From DAISKN01 sp963716925 (lineage in GTDB: Bacteria > Acidobacteriota > Vicinamibacteria > Marinacidobacterales > SMYC01), in contig CAVQUX010000015.1 of NCBI GenBank assembly GCA_963716925.1, forward strand, positions 310,001-374,000: a DNA stretch of 64,000 nucleotides, given 5' to 3'. Position numbers and translations under genes: made by a program. A model generated the notes under the pieces. The model did not search any database, had not been told where the DNA came from, and saw nothing but the letters and a program-made list of their open reading frames with translations. Shown here piece by piece: positions 10,349 to 19,482 of this stretch (position 1 is its first letter; each line of letters begins with the position of its first letter).

Positions 10349-11179
10349 TCAGGAGCGGGCCGGCCAAGCATCGTGCCGAACCCGTCCCTTGCCGGCACGC
10401 TTCGCTTCGTACAAGCGGCCGTCGGCTTCACGCAGCGCGTCGTCGAGGTTCGGAGGGGCGCAGTTGAAAGTCACTGCGCCGAGGCTAAGGCCAACCGGCC
10501 AGCCTCGCTCCCGCAGGCTCGGCACTTGCTCGAGCAGATCGCGGAAGACCGCCGCCGCCTCCTCCGCCGCCGTCTCCGGCAGCAGGAGCCCGAACTCGTC
10601 ACCGCCCAACCGAGCCACGAGATCCACCCCGCGTAGCCGCCCAAGGAGCAACCCACTGACGGCCACGAGCGCCTTGTCACCCGCCTCATGGCCTAAAGTG
10701 TCGTTCAGGTGCTTGAAGCCGTCGAGATCGATGAGCGCCACGGTGAAGGGACGCCCGTGGCGCCGGGCCCGTTCGATCTCGGCGACCGCCGCCTCCTGGA
10801 AGGCGCGCCGATTCTTGAGGCCTGTCAAGGTGTCCGTGAGCGCCATTTCCGACTCGAAATCCAGCCGACGCTTCAGGCTGGCGATCAGCGCGGCCATAAC
10901 GGCGAAAACGGCCAGTTCCGTAGAGAAATTCCAGAACCGCACGGCATCACTCAGCGGCGGGAGGTGGGTTCCATTCGCCACAAAGGAGCTCAGCGCCGCC
11001 GCCGCGGCGAAGAACAGTCCGCTCCCAAGTCCGGCGCTCCAAGTCGCCACTGCCACGGGGCCCAGGTGGATCAGCGTGAAGGCGACATCGTCCCCGCTGA
11101 CGTGGTCACCGATCCCCGCGAGCACCACCCCCGCGGTTGCCAAGCCCAGGGCGGTCGTTCGCGAGAGGCGCACCCTCAT
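10349..11179 (-). CDS. Membrane diguanylate cyclase (GGDEF)
   Basis: 276 residues. The N-terminal 115 residues hold about four hydrophobic helices (TTALGLATAGVVLAGIG to LAVFAVMAALIASL). The catalytic domain follows: DTLTGLKNRRAF, DLDGFKHLNDTLGHEAGD and the intact active loop RLGGDEF. RGVD five residues before GGDEF matches the RxxD inhibitory site, so product feedback is plausible. It should make cyclic di-GMP from two GTP at the inner membrane. The start at 11179 is chosen because ATG overlaps the stop of the small upstream gene; a longer ORF beginning at 11446 is an antisense-like extension without domain support. It is the third gene of the SpoIIE operon. Confidence 0.88.
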   Translation of the reverse strand: MRVRLSRTTALGLATAGVVLAGIGDHVSGDDVAFTLIHLGPVAVATWSAGLGSGLFFAAAAALSSFVANGTHLPPLSDAVRFWNFSTELAVFAVMAALIASLKRRLDFESEMALTDTLTGLKNRRAFQEAAVAEIERARRHGRPFTVALIDLDGFKHLNDTLGHEAGDKALVAVSGLLLGRLRGVDLVARLGGDEFGLLLPETAAEEAAAVFRDLLEQVPSLRERGWPVGLSLGAVTFNCAPPNLDDALREADGRLYEAKRAGKGRVRHDAWPARS

Positions 11180-11403
11180 TGTGGCACCGTACCCAGGATC
11201 AGCTCGACCAGCCGCTCGCACTTGCCTCTGAATTGGTGGCCAGGAGCTCCTGCGGCCCGCACTCGTTGGACCTGGATGCGTTCGGTGCCAAGTCGTGTGT
11301 TCCGGACGAAGAGAATGGCGCCCACACCCGGTTCCGGCGTCGCGGACCGCTTCAAGCACGCAGCGCACATGACGGTGGCAGATCCCAGCTCGTTTCGGTT
11401 CAC
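11176..11403 (-). CDS. Small Cys-containing protein, unknown function
   Basis: 75 residues starting MNRNELGSATVMCAACLKRS and ending LVELILGTVPQ. A CAAC motif near residue 13 plus a later GHQFRGKC could bind a metal or form a disulfide, but this is inference. Its ATG overlaps the SpoIIE stop and its stop overlaps the GGDEF start, both by 4 bases, which argues strongly that it is a real translationally coupled gene rather than a chance ORF. I do not recognise the family. Confidence 0.6.
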   Translation of the reverse strand: MNRNELGSATVMCAACLKRSATPEPGVGAILFVRNTRLGTERIQVQRVRAAGAPGHQFRGKCERLVELILGTVPQ

Positions 11404-12429
11404 TCGCTGGCCTCGACGGCGAAGACGAAAACCGTGCGGTCGTCACACCAGTTGGGGACTTCCGCAGGGCCGGGGGCCGCAGCCGCGACCCGGAGCAGTT
11501 CGTCGCAGATCTGGGCTGGCGAACTTCCCGCGGTCAAACGCTCCAGCGACGCTCCCAGGGTCTGGCTCAGAGTCGTCGGCCCGGTTCCGAGCGCTTCGGT
11601 AATGCCGTCCGTGACCAGTACGCCGATGTCGTTCGGGCTCAGGGCGAGGTCGGCGACCGAATACGTCGCCCCCGGAAGCAGCCCCAGGGGTGGCCCGCCG
11701 GACTCGATCGCAGCGGTGAGCGATCCGTTCCGCACCAAGTAGCCCGCGGGATGGCCGGCGTTGACGTAGACGAGCCGCGCGGGCTCCGTCTCGAAGCGCG
11801 CCACGATGGCTGTCGCGTACGGTAGCCCCGCGTACTCTTCGTAGAGCGCCGCGGAGATCCGCTCCGCGATGATCGCTGGGGCGCCGGTCTCGCGAGCGAA
11901 GGCTCGAAACAGAGTCTTGAGCGACGACAGGATGAGCGCCGCCGGGATGCCCTTGCCCGAGACGTCGCCCAGGATCGCGAGCACCGTGTCCGAGGTGGGC
12001 TGGAAGAAGTCGTAGAAGTCGCCCCCGATGTGGCTCGCAGGGATCATGCGCGCCGCCCAGCGGAAGCTCTGGGTGGTCTGCGGGACGTCGGGCAGCAGGC
12101 CCCGCTGGATCTGCAGCTGCGAGGCGCAGTTGCTCGTTGACGGCAATCTGCTCCTGCTGCAGCTTGAGTACGTGAGTTCGAGAAGCCTTCAGATGAAGCC
12201 AGAGGTAGGTGAGCCCGGCCACACCGATCGAAATCACGGCGTCGCTCAGCCACTCCAACTCGCCACGGTTGCCGTGAACCGCACGGATGATCATCGACTC
12301 TGCCGCCGTGCCGACGGCGAAGACGGCGATTCCCGCCGCCGTAGCGAGAACCGAAGGTATCCACACGGCCGGACCGACCCCGGCGGGCACCCTGCGAGTC
12401 GGGCTCAGCGCCTCTGAGCCTTCATCCAT
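11400..12429 (-). CDS. Membrane-anchored SpoIIE/PP2C-type phosphatase (frameshifted)
   Basis: The N-terminus has two hydrophobic helices (PSVLATAAGIAVFAVGTA and AVISIGVAGLTYLWLHL), then a coiled linker LKLQQEQIAVNEQLRLA, then a SpoIIE phosphatase domain: PASHIGGDFYDFF, LAILGDVSGKGIPAAL, YVNAGHPAGYL, LVTDGITEA, DDRTVFVF. The metal-binding Asp residues in GGDFYD, GDVSGKG and DDRT are present. One extra base near 12115 splits the linker from the domain. Such enzymes dephosphorylate STAS anti-anti-sigma proteins; a STAS gene at 20574 is a possible partner. The ATG at 12429 is preferred to a TTG at 12444. It is first of the operon with the Cys protein and the GGDEF cyclase. Confidence 0.85.
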
Positions 12430-12436
12430 GCGTCGG

Positions 12437-12493
12437 TTACTCAAGGGATGCCGCCCGGCGCACCGCCGCCATAGCCCGTTCGTCGGAATCCAT
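12437..12493 (-). CDS. Short upstream ORF of the SpoIIE gene (leader peptide candidate)
   Basis: 18 codons, MDSDERAMAAVRRAASLE then TAA, ending 7 bases before the SpoIIE ATG. It is the second copy of the leader ORF seen before macA. The promoter, ORF and spacing to the gene are all shared. It might act as a translation initiation helper or an attenuator; neither is shown by the sequence. Confidence 0.4.
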   Translation of the reverse strand: MDSDERAMAAVRRAASLE

Positions 12494-12512
12494 CAAGTCG
12501 TCGCCTCAGGTT

Positions 12513-12568
12513 GTATTAGACCCGAAGGGCCTGAGCGGGACATGAGGCGCGAATTAAATCCACTTAAT
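12513..12568 (-). promoter_or_regulatory. Operator-type promoter 3 (SpoIIE operon; divergent from the response regulator)
   Basis: On the minus strand: ATTAAGTGGATTTAAT (12568-12553), 6 nt, CTCATG, 22 nt, TAATAC (12518-12513). It faces the SpoIIE operon. The operator also lies 130 bp upstream of the response-regulator start on the other strand, so autoregulation is possible. Confidence 0.7.
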
Positions 12569-12697
12569 CCGCCCCCGCGATCGCACGCCCGTGAGAGGAC
12601 AGAGCCGCCCCGGTGATCGACGATGAATTACTATGGACCCGGCCGCGCGGCGCGTGCGAACGCCTCAGCGAAGGCACCGGACAGACAGGGGGTGGGT

Positions 12698-13373
12698 ATG
12701 CGCGTCCTCGTGATTGAGGACGACCGGAAGGTCGCGAGTTTCATCCAGACCGGCCTCGAGCAGGAAGGCTACGCCGTGGACCTCCTCAACGACGGCGCGG
12801 AGGCGGGCGATCAGGCGCTCGCCATCGATTACGACGCCGTCGTGCTCGATTTGATGCTGCCAGGCCGGTCCGGGTTCCAGGTTCTGCGGGACATCCGGGC
12901 GAGAAAGGCGTCGCTGCCGGTGCTCATTCTCACGGCCAAGAGACTCGCTCGAGGAGCGCGTCGCCGGGCTCGATGCCGGTGCGGATGACTACATGACCAA
13001 GCCGTTCGCGCTCGCGGAGCTCTCGGCACGGCTCCGCGCCTTGCTCAGGCGCGGCGCGCCTCGCGAGAGCGTTCTGCGCGTGGCGGACCTCGAGATGGAC
13101 ACCGTGCGGCGCAAGGTGCGACGCGCGGGAAGAGCGATCGACCTGAAGCCCAAGGAGTACGCGCTGCTCGAGATTCTGATGCGGAACGTCGATCGTCCGT
13201 TGACCAAGGCGCTGATCATCGAGCACGTCTGGGACATCCATTTCGACAGCATCAGCAACGTCGTCGAGGTCCACATCAACTCGCTGCGAAACAAGATCGA
13301 CAAGGGATTCGACATCCCCCTCATTCACACCATCCGGGGAGTCGGGTACGTCCTCACGGAGGCTCCGTCGTGA
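12698..13373 (+). CDS. OmpR-family response regulator (one frameshift)
   Basis: DNA-binding half of a two-component system. The receiver starts MRVLVIEDDRKVASFIQTG; the acidic pair EDD, phospho-acceptor in VVLDLMLPG, Thr in VLILTA and Lys in MTKPF are present. The winged-helix effector follows with LKPKEYALLEILMRN and VVEVHINSLRNKID then IHTIRGVGYVL. It resembles CusR/QseB-type regulators of metals and envelope stress. An extra base near 12945, between ACGGCCAAG and ACTCGCTCGAG, splits the receiver after the Thr strand. ATG at 12698 follows the purine-rich AGGGGGTGGG. The stop overlaps the kinase GTG. It is the best candidate to bind the ATTAA-N6-TTAAT operators. Confidence 0.9.
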
Positions 13374-14773
13374 CCCTGACTCTGCGCGCCCGGTTGGCCA
13401 CGATCTCCACGATCGTGTTTGGCCTGCTCCTCGCGGCGCTCAGTTTTGTTTCGTACGAAGTACTCTCCCGGCAGCTCGATGCTGACGTCACGGAGCGCCT
13501 CACGCAACTCACCGATGGTCTCCATGGGTACTTGCATTTCGACGGCGACACGGCGTCGGTCGTGTTCGACGCAAGAGACAACGATCAGGCGGTGTTCGTC
13601 AACGAGGCGACGAGATACTACCAGGTATACGACGCAGAAACCGGCCGCCTCCTTGCCGAGTCGAGTGCGTTGACACCTCTCGCACTGCACTTGACCCCGG
13701 GTGAGGTCCGGGGGTTTCGCGCGGAGCCGACGCCCTTCGACATCGAGACCGAGTATGGCCGACTGCGCATCTCCAACAGCTTGGGGACGGAGGCAAACGG
13801 CCGCGCGTACCTCCTGCAGTTGGGGGTGTCGCTCGTGCCGATGGATACGGCGCTCGCGCGTTATCGCGACCACCTGTTGTGGCGTGTGCCGGTGGCGCTT
13901 CTGGTCGCCATCGCTGCCTCGTGGTGGCTGTCGGCGCTCGCCTTGCTCCCGCTTTCTCGGGTGGCGGTGGCGGCGAGCGAGATCAACGTGCAGACGCTCG
14001 AACGGCGGCTGCCGAGTCGCGGCGTGGACGATGAACTCGAGCAGTTGGTCGACGCCTTCAACGACACGCTCGGGCGCCTCGAACATGCGGTCGGGGAGAT
14101 GCGCCAGTTCAGTGCTGCCCTGGCGCACGAGCTGCGTACGCCGCTGGCCGCGCTTCGAGGCGAGATCGAGCTGGCCATGCGGGCGCCTGGAGCGAACCCG
14201 GCACAGCGAGACCGGTGTGCCAGCCAGGTGGAGGAGATTGACAGGCTGACGCGGCTCATTGACCACATCCTGACCTTGGCCCGGGCCGAGTCCGGCCAGA
14301 TTCGGCTTACCCGTGCGCCAGTCAATCTCGCCGATCTCGCCGCCTCTCTCGTCGAGCAGCTCGAGCCCCTCGCGGCGGCGAGGTCGATCGAGCTGCGCTC
14401 GGAGCCGTCCGATGCGGTGTTTGTCGATGGCGACGCCGGCTGGCTCCAACGACTGTTGCTGAACCTGGTGGACAACGCCATCAAGTTCACGAAGGAGAAC
14501 GGCCGGATCGTGGTGCGGGTCACCCGCGAGGGCGACGACGCGCGGGTCGATGTGCAAGATACGGGAGTTGGCCTGTCGCCCGCCGATGCGCGGCAGGCGT
14601 TCGAACGATTTTTCCGAGCCGAGCCCGCTCGTTCCTCCTCGACCGAAGGCGCGGGGCTCGGCCTGAGCCTGGTCCGGTGGATCGCGGCGCAACATCGCGG
14701 AACGGTAACCGTTCAGAGTCGTCTGGGCGAGGGCTCGACGTTCACCGTCACCCTGCCCCTCAGTCGAGGCTGA
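13370..14773 (+). CDS. Sensor histidine kinase
   Basis: 467 residues. First membrane helix near 10-32, an extracytoplasmic sensor region of about 130 residues, second helix near 170-195, then HAMP (LSRVAVAASEINVQTLERRLP), HisKA with the phospho-acceptor His in ALAHELRTPLAAL near residue 253, N box NLVDNAIKF, G1 DTGVGLSP, F box FERFFR and G2 GAGLGLSLVRWI. All catalytic boxes are intact and the gene has no frame change. The GTG start overlaps the regulator stop (GTGA). Arrangement and length are those of CusS/QseC-type kinases; the stimulus cannot be read from the sequence, though metals, cationic peptides or envelope damage would suit the neighbours. Confidence 0.92.
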   Translation: MTLTLRARLATISTIVFGLLLAALSFVSYEVLSRQLDADVTERLTQLTDGLHGYLHFDGDTASVVFDARDNDQAVFVNEATRYYQVYDAETGRLLAESSALTPLALHLTPGEVRGFRAEPTPFDIETEYGRLRISNSLGTEANGRAYLLQLGVSLVPMDTALARYRDHLLWRVPVALLVAIAASWWLSALALLPLSRVAVAASEINVQTLERRLPSRGVDDELEQLVDAFNDTLGRLEHAVGEMRQFSAALAHELRTPLAALRGEIELAMRAPGANPAQRDRCASQVEEIDRLTRLIDHILTLARAESGQIRLTRAPVNLADLAASLVEQLEPLAAARSIELRSEPSDAVFVDGDAGWLQRLLLNLVDNAIKFTKENGRIVVRVTREGDDARVDVQDTGVGLSPADARQAFERFFRAEPARSSSTEGAGLGLSLVRWIAAQHRGTVTVQSRLGEGSTFTVTLPLSRG

Positions 14774-14862
14774 CCTTGGCCTCTGTCGCACCGGCGCCCA
14801 TCGCTCGAGCTTCCGTAGGACGCTCGAGAAGCCACTTTGCGGCATTGAGGAGAGATCGCCCC

Positions 14863-14896
14863 TTCAGGTTCGCCTCAGGTCGCGGCGAGCAAATAG
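14863..14896 (+). promoter_or_regulatory. Possible core promoter of glgP
   Basis: TTCAGGTTCGCCTC (14863-14876) resembles the YTCACG-NYCCGMTC element of the operator promoters, and AAATAG lies exactly 22 nt after TTCAGG, as at 32567. No ATTAA-N6-TTAAT operator precedes it. It may be the same core promoter without the operator, or chance. Confidence 0.3.
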
Positions 14897-14966
14897 TAAG
14901 TCGATTGACAGAGTGTCATCCGGCGCGTTGTTCCGCGCAAAGGACTCGACATGTGATCGAAAGGCC

Positions 14967-17514
14967 ATGACCAAACACGCACGTGTCAGCCACCCCCTGT
15001 ACGGCCTGCTGCCCACGGACCTCGAGGGATTCGATTCCCTCGCGGACCTTGCTCTGGATATGCGCTGGTCGTGGAATCATGCCGCCGACCGAGTGTGGCG
15101 GGAGCTGGATCCGGAGCTTTGGGCTCTGACCCAGAATCCCTGGGTCGTTCTGCAGACCGTCTCGCGCGAGAAACTCCAGCGCGTACTGGACGATTCCGCT
15201 TTTCGCAAAGACGTTGACGATCTGGTGCAAGCGAGGCGGCATGCCGCGGAGGCGCCAGCGTGGTTTCAGAAAACCTACCCGGGATCCCAGCTGCGCCGTG
15301 TTGCGTATTTCAGTATGGAATTCATGTTGAGCGAGGCGTTGCCCATTTACTCGGGCGGGCTGGGCAACGTTGCCGGCGATCAACTCAAGGCTGCCGCCGA
15401 TTTGGGCGTCCCGGTGATCGGCGTGGGGCTTCTCTACCAGCAAGGCTATTTTCGGCAGCTGATCGACAAGGATGGCGCGCAACAGGCGCTTTTTCCGTAC
15501 AACGATCCCGGACAGTTGCCGATCGCGCCGTTGCGTAAGTCGAATGGCGAGTGGTTGCGGCTGGAGATCGCCTTACCCGGTTATTCGGTCTGGTTGCGTG
15601 CCTGGCAGGTTCAAGTCGGTCGCTTGAAGCTATACCTGCTGGACAGCAATGACGCCGCGAATTACCCCGCGCATCGAGGCATTACCAGCGAGCTTTACGG
15701 CGGCGGGCCGGAATTGCGCCTCAAACAGGAAATCCTTCTCGGGGTCGGCGGATGGCGGCTGCTCGCGGCGCTTGGCAGCGAGCCGGAAGTCTGCCACCTG
15801 AATGAGGGACACGCTGCCTTCGCTGTGCTGGAACGCGCGCGAAGCTTCATGGAGGATACCGGGCGGACGTTCGAGGTCGCGCTGGCCGTCACCCGGGCGG
15901 GCAACCTTTTCACCACCCACACGGCAGTGGCTGCCGGCTTCGACCGTTTCGCCCCGGCGCTCGTCGAGCAATACCTCGGTGGTTATGCCGAGCGGGAACT
16001 CGGCCTGACCCCCCACGATTTGCTGGCCCTCGGCCGTCAGAACCCGAACGACTCGTCCGAACCCTTCAACATGGCGTATCTGGCAATTCGCGGTAGCGGG
16101 GCGGTCAATGGCGTGAGTCGCTTGCACGGAAAAGTGAGCCGGCAGCTGTTTGGACCGCTCTTTCCACGCTGGCCGCAGGACGCAGTTCCGGTCGGACACG
16201 TAACCAATGGAGTCCACCTGCCGAGCTGGGACTCGGCCCCGGCCGATGATCTGTGGACGCAAGCCTGTGGAAAGAAACGTTGGCTGGGGGCGATGGAAAC
16301 GCTGGAGCAGGATATTCGCTGCGTCTCCGACGCCAGTCTCTGGCAGTTTCGCACGGCCGCCAGCAAGGTGCTCGTTGAATACGCCCGCGAACGATTGTCC
16401 AAACAACTGGTCGCGTCAGGAGCGTCGTCCGAAGCGGTTGACGACGTGAAGCGCCTGTTTGACAGCAATACGTTGACGCTCGGTTTCGCTCGCCGTTTTG
16501 CCGCCTACAAGAGACCGAATCTGCTGCTCCACGACCCGGAACGACTGCTGCGCCTGCTGACGAATCCTCAACGCCCGGTGCAGCTCATCCTGGCGGGCAA
16601 GGCCCATCCCGAGGATCTGGCCGGCCAGGCGATGATCCAGGAATGGACTCATTTCATCCGGCGGCCCGACGCGCGCCGTCATGCGATCTTCCTCAGTGAC
16701 TACGACATGCTCTTGACCGAGCAGTTGGTGCAAGGCGTGGATGTCTGGCTCAACACGCCGCGACGCCCCTGGGAAGCGTGTGGGACCAGCGGCATGAAAG
16801 TACTGGTCAACGGCGGCATCAATTTGTCGGAGCTGGATGGCTGGTGGGCGGAAGCCTACACGCCGGAGGTGGGGTGGGCGCTGGGGGACGGCCAGGAACA
16901 CGGCGACGATCCGGCCTGGGACGCTGCCGAAGCCGAAGCGCTCTACGACCTGCTCGAACGCGAGGTGATCCCCGAGTTCTACTACCCGCGACGAGCATGG
17001 GATCCCCAGCGCCTGGGTGGCGCGGATGCGGGAAAGCATGGCGCGGTTGACGCCGCGCTTCTCCACCAACCGCGTCGTGCGCGAGTACACCGAGCAACAT
17101 TACTTCCCGGCGGCCTCGGCCTACCTGGAGCGGGCTGCCGACAATGGCGCCATCGGCGTGCGGGTGGTTGATTGGCGGCATGCGCTGGACCAGAAATGGA
17201 CCGCGCTGCGCTTCGGCGAAGTGAAGGTAGAGACCGACGGCGAGCAACACGTTCTTGAGGTTCAGGTCTATCTCGATGAGCTCGACCCGGAGGCCGTGCG
17301 GGTCGAGATCTACGCCGACGGAGTCCGGGACAGCGCTCCCCTGCGGCAGGAGATGGAGCGCGTGCGGCAACTGGTGGGCGCTGCCAACGGCTACGCCTAT
17401 CGCGCGCGGGTGCCTTCTGCCCGCCCGTCGACGGACTATACGGCGCGAGTAATTCCGAACTTCCCCGGGGTCGCGGTTCCGCTGGAAGCCCCTCAAATCC
17501 TGTGGCAGCGATGA
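14967..17514 (+). CDS. glgP: Alpha-glucan (glycogen) phosphorylase (one frameshift)
   Basis: Releases glucose-1-phosphate from glycogen or maltodextrin with pyridoxal phosphate. About 848 residues of the short Thermotoga/actinobacterial phosphorylase type: N-terminal DUF3417 segment LALDMRWSWNHAADRVW, the core FSMEFMLSEALPIYSGGLGNVAGD, HLNEGHAAFAVLER, HVTNGVHLPSW, RRFAAYKRPNLL, and the cofactor lysine in EACGTSGMKVLVNGG. A frame change near 17000 splits the last 160 residues, which resume at MARMRESMARLTPRFS. ATG at 14967 follows AAAGG. Its own promoter may be at 14863-14896. With glgX at 27742 it gives a route for glycogen breakdown inside this stress island. Confidence 0.92.
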
Positions 17515-18049
17515 TTCTGTTTCGAGTGGCAACCTGGATACGCCGCGAACACCGAGAATTTCCGAGTTCCACGCCCATGCAGGTCAGCATCCGGTTCCCC
17601 GATCGTGGGCAGCCACCACGTTTCCCGCAGCGGGGGCTCAGGATCGCTCGGTGAGCTGGACCCGGATGAGCAGCCGATCCGCGTACTTGAACGAATCGAC
17701 GAGTTCGATACCGAAGACGATCACCGCAGCCGCGTGCGCAACGGCGTCGCCCAGTGATGCGGCCGGAAGTGGAGCGACGTCGCGGTCACTGCTAGCAACC
17801 CCAATAACGAAGGAATCACCACTACGGCATCGAAGGTTGCACGCCGCCAGTAGCTGCCTCCCAAGTGCAGCCAGAGTCCGAACTCGTCAAAGGTCAAGGC
17901 CAGACTCCGTATAAGAGCGCGACGCTTCGAAGGTGTCGCGCATTCGGGCAAGTAAAGAGCAGGTACGCACCGACCGCGCCGGGTCGCGTTATCTCCCTTG
18001 TGAGCAAAGCGGGGCGGCAGTTGGCGGCAGTTTGTCCAGGCGGGGCGAC
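17515..18049. other. Long gap with a possible degraded minus-strand membrane gene
   Basis: No convincing intact gene. On the minus strand, two pieces in different frames could belong to one small membrane protein: a hydrophobic stretch FDAVVVIPSLLGLLAV (about 17800-17860) and a tail VIVFGIELVDSFKYADRLL (about 17650-17730) ending at a TGA. I do not recognise the family and may be reading a shadow. Nothing else is supported in this stretch. Confidence 0.2.
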
Positions 18050-18072
18050 GCCCGCGAACAGCCTTCGCGGGC
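18050..18072. terminator. Hairpin: 9-bp perfect stem, 5-nt loop
   Basis: GCCCGCGAA and TTCGCGGGC form a perfect stem around CAGCC. There is no T tract after it, so it may be a factor-assisted terminator or a protein-binding inverted repeat. It sits 37 bp upstream of the sigma-54 type promoter, within the usual range for an activator site. Confidence 0.5.
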
Positions 18073-18109
18073 AAGTCGTTCTGCAACGGTAAAGTCTTCG
18101 CCGTGTTGC

Positions 18110-18126
18110 TTGGCACTGCGTTTGCA
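18110..18126 (+). promoter_or_regulatory. Sigma-54 promoter of the PEGA gene
   Basis: TTGGCACTGCGTTTGCA matches the -24/-12 consensus TGGCAC-N5-TTGCW perfectly, with 10 nt between the GG and GC dinucleotides. Transcription would start near 18137, about 30 nt before the PEGA ATG at 18167. Confidence 0.75.
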
Positions 18127-18166
18127 CAGATCAACAAACGAGGGTGCAGAAGAATGAGAGGTTCCC

Positions 18167-19090
18167 ATGAGACATACGAAAGCAGCTAGCACTCTACTGG
18201 CGACGATGGCGATTTTGGTCTCTGGCTCGCCGGTCATGGCGCAGTCGCGCCACGGCTATAACCACGGGGGTCGATCGATGAGCTACCAACCTCATTATTA
18301 TCGACCCTACGGCTATGGACCTCGGGTCGGTTTCTACGGTTACTTCGGCGCTCCCTACTACCCGTACTACTGGCCCTATTACGGTGGCCCCTTCTATCCG
18401 GGCTACTACGGGTACTACGGGTCCTACAGCCCGTGGGCTTCCTTCCGTATCGAGGTCAAACCCAGAGAGGCGAACGTTTACCTCGACGCCTACTACGCCG
18501 GCATCGTGGACGACTACGACGGAGCGTTCCAGCGACTCAACGTGCCGCCGGGCAATCACGAGATCGCGGTGTATCTCGAGGGGTATCGGACCATCCGACA
18601 AGCCCTCTACGTGAGCCCCGGGAGCTCCTACAAGATCAAGCAAGAGATGGTTCCTCTGGCCCCGGGTGAGGCGCAGGAGCCACCGCCGGAGGCGGCGCCG
18701 CCGGACGAGTTCACCGGGAACGAGCCTCCCGCGGTCATGACTCCCCAGGCACAGCTCACGCCGGCTCCGACGATGCCTTCGACACCCCCGGCGGCGGCCG
18801 CCGTGTCGGAGCCAGCCGATTTCGGAGTCCTGGAAGTGCGGGTGCAGCCTTCCGGCGTTCGCCTGCGTATCGACGGAGAGCCTTGGCTGGCCGAGCCTGC
18901 AGGTCCGGTTTCCATCCATCTGCCTCAGGGACGCCACCGAGTCGAGATCGAGAAGGAAGGCTTTCAGTCCTTCGCGGGCGACGTGGTCGTGAGCTCCGGG
19001 AGGACCACGACGCTGAACGTGAAGCTGTCTTCGAGCAGATCGTTCGAGGAACCACAGGATCGATCGTTGCTCGTCAGGGGCTCCGAGTGA
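18167..19090 (+). CDS. Secreted Tyr/Gly-rich protein with two PEGA domains
   Basis: 307 residues. A signal peptide (MRHTKAASTLLATMAILVSG, cleaved near VMAQS) is followed by a region of about 60 residues extremely rich in Tyr, Gly and Pro (YYPYYWPYYGGPFYPGYYG). A PEGA domain then runs from ASFRIEVKPREANVYLDAYY to SYKIKQEMVPL. A Pro/Ala linker leads to a second PEGA domain (GVLEVRVQPSGVRLRIDGEP to TTLNVKLSS). PEGA domains are carried by envelope and surface proteins. The likely place is the periplasm or outer surface; the Tyr-rich stretch could mediate adhesion or cross-linking, which is speculation. Expression is predicted from the sigma-54 promoter at 18110. Confidence 0.8.
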   Translation: MRHTKAASTLLATMAILVSGSPVMAQSRHGYNHGGRSMSYQPHYYRPYGYGPRVGFYGYFGAPYYPYYWPYYGGPFYPGYYGYYGSYSPWASFRIEVKPREANVYLDAYYAGIVDDYDGAFQRLNVPPGNHEIAVYLEGYRTIRQALYVSPGSSYKIKQEMVPLAPGEAQEPPPEAAPPDEFTGNEPPAVMTPQAQLTPAPTMPSTPPAAAAVSEPADFGVLEVRVQPSGVRLRIDGEPWLAEPAGPVSIHLPQGRHRVEIEKEGFQSFAGDVVVSSGRTTTLNVKLSSSRSFEEPQDRSLLVRGSE

Positions 19091-19482
19091 GCCGGCGATG
19101 CGAGTCCAGAGGGAGAACGGGGGAGCTTCGGAGAGGCTGAAGCAGGAAGGACCAGAAAATTCCGCGAGCCACGCTCGCAGTCCGGATTGGATTGAACAAA
19201 GGCGGCGGTCGACGTTCAGCGTCTTCGTCGGGCGCCGCCGAGTTTCACTAGAAAACCCAGCTCACGGCTTGCCGTTCTTCGCGGACTGTCGCCGTCGTTT
19301 CCACCTCCCGAACACGACTTCTCCGTCTGTTTTGGCCCACCGAACAGTTCTTGGCACTTTGCGCGTTCTCCTCTGTTCCGCGGGGATGTGACCTCATTCG
19401 AGCACACCCACCCTGAAAGTTGTAGCAACGAGCATCGCGGCAAATACGTGTCGTGTTTGGCCCTCGTGTGCACCCCAACGCC
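19091..19482. other. Intergenic gap
   Basis: No gene is supported. A small inverted repeat GTTG-TAG-CAAC is at about 19420, 60 bp before the sigma-54 promoter, and could be part of an activator site. A TGGCAC at 19352 lacks the correctly spaced TTGC. Confidence 0.5.

Larger units (their letters stand above)
12434..12600 (-). repeat. Duplicated promoter-leader cassette A, copy 2
   Basis: Second copy of the unit at 10009-10174, with one single-base length difference in the upstream ORF and scattered substitutions. The copies are 2.4 kb apart as direct repeats, so recombination between them would delete the signalling operon. Confidence 0.8.

Noticed and set aside
19351..19367. TTGGCACTTTGC as another sigma-54 promoter
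   Set aside because: The GC that should lie 10 nt after GG is absent, and a perfect site exists 130 bp downstream.
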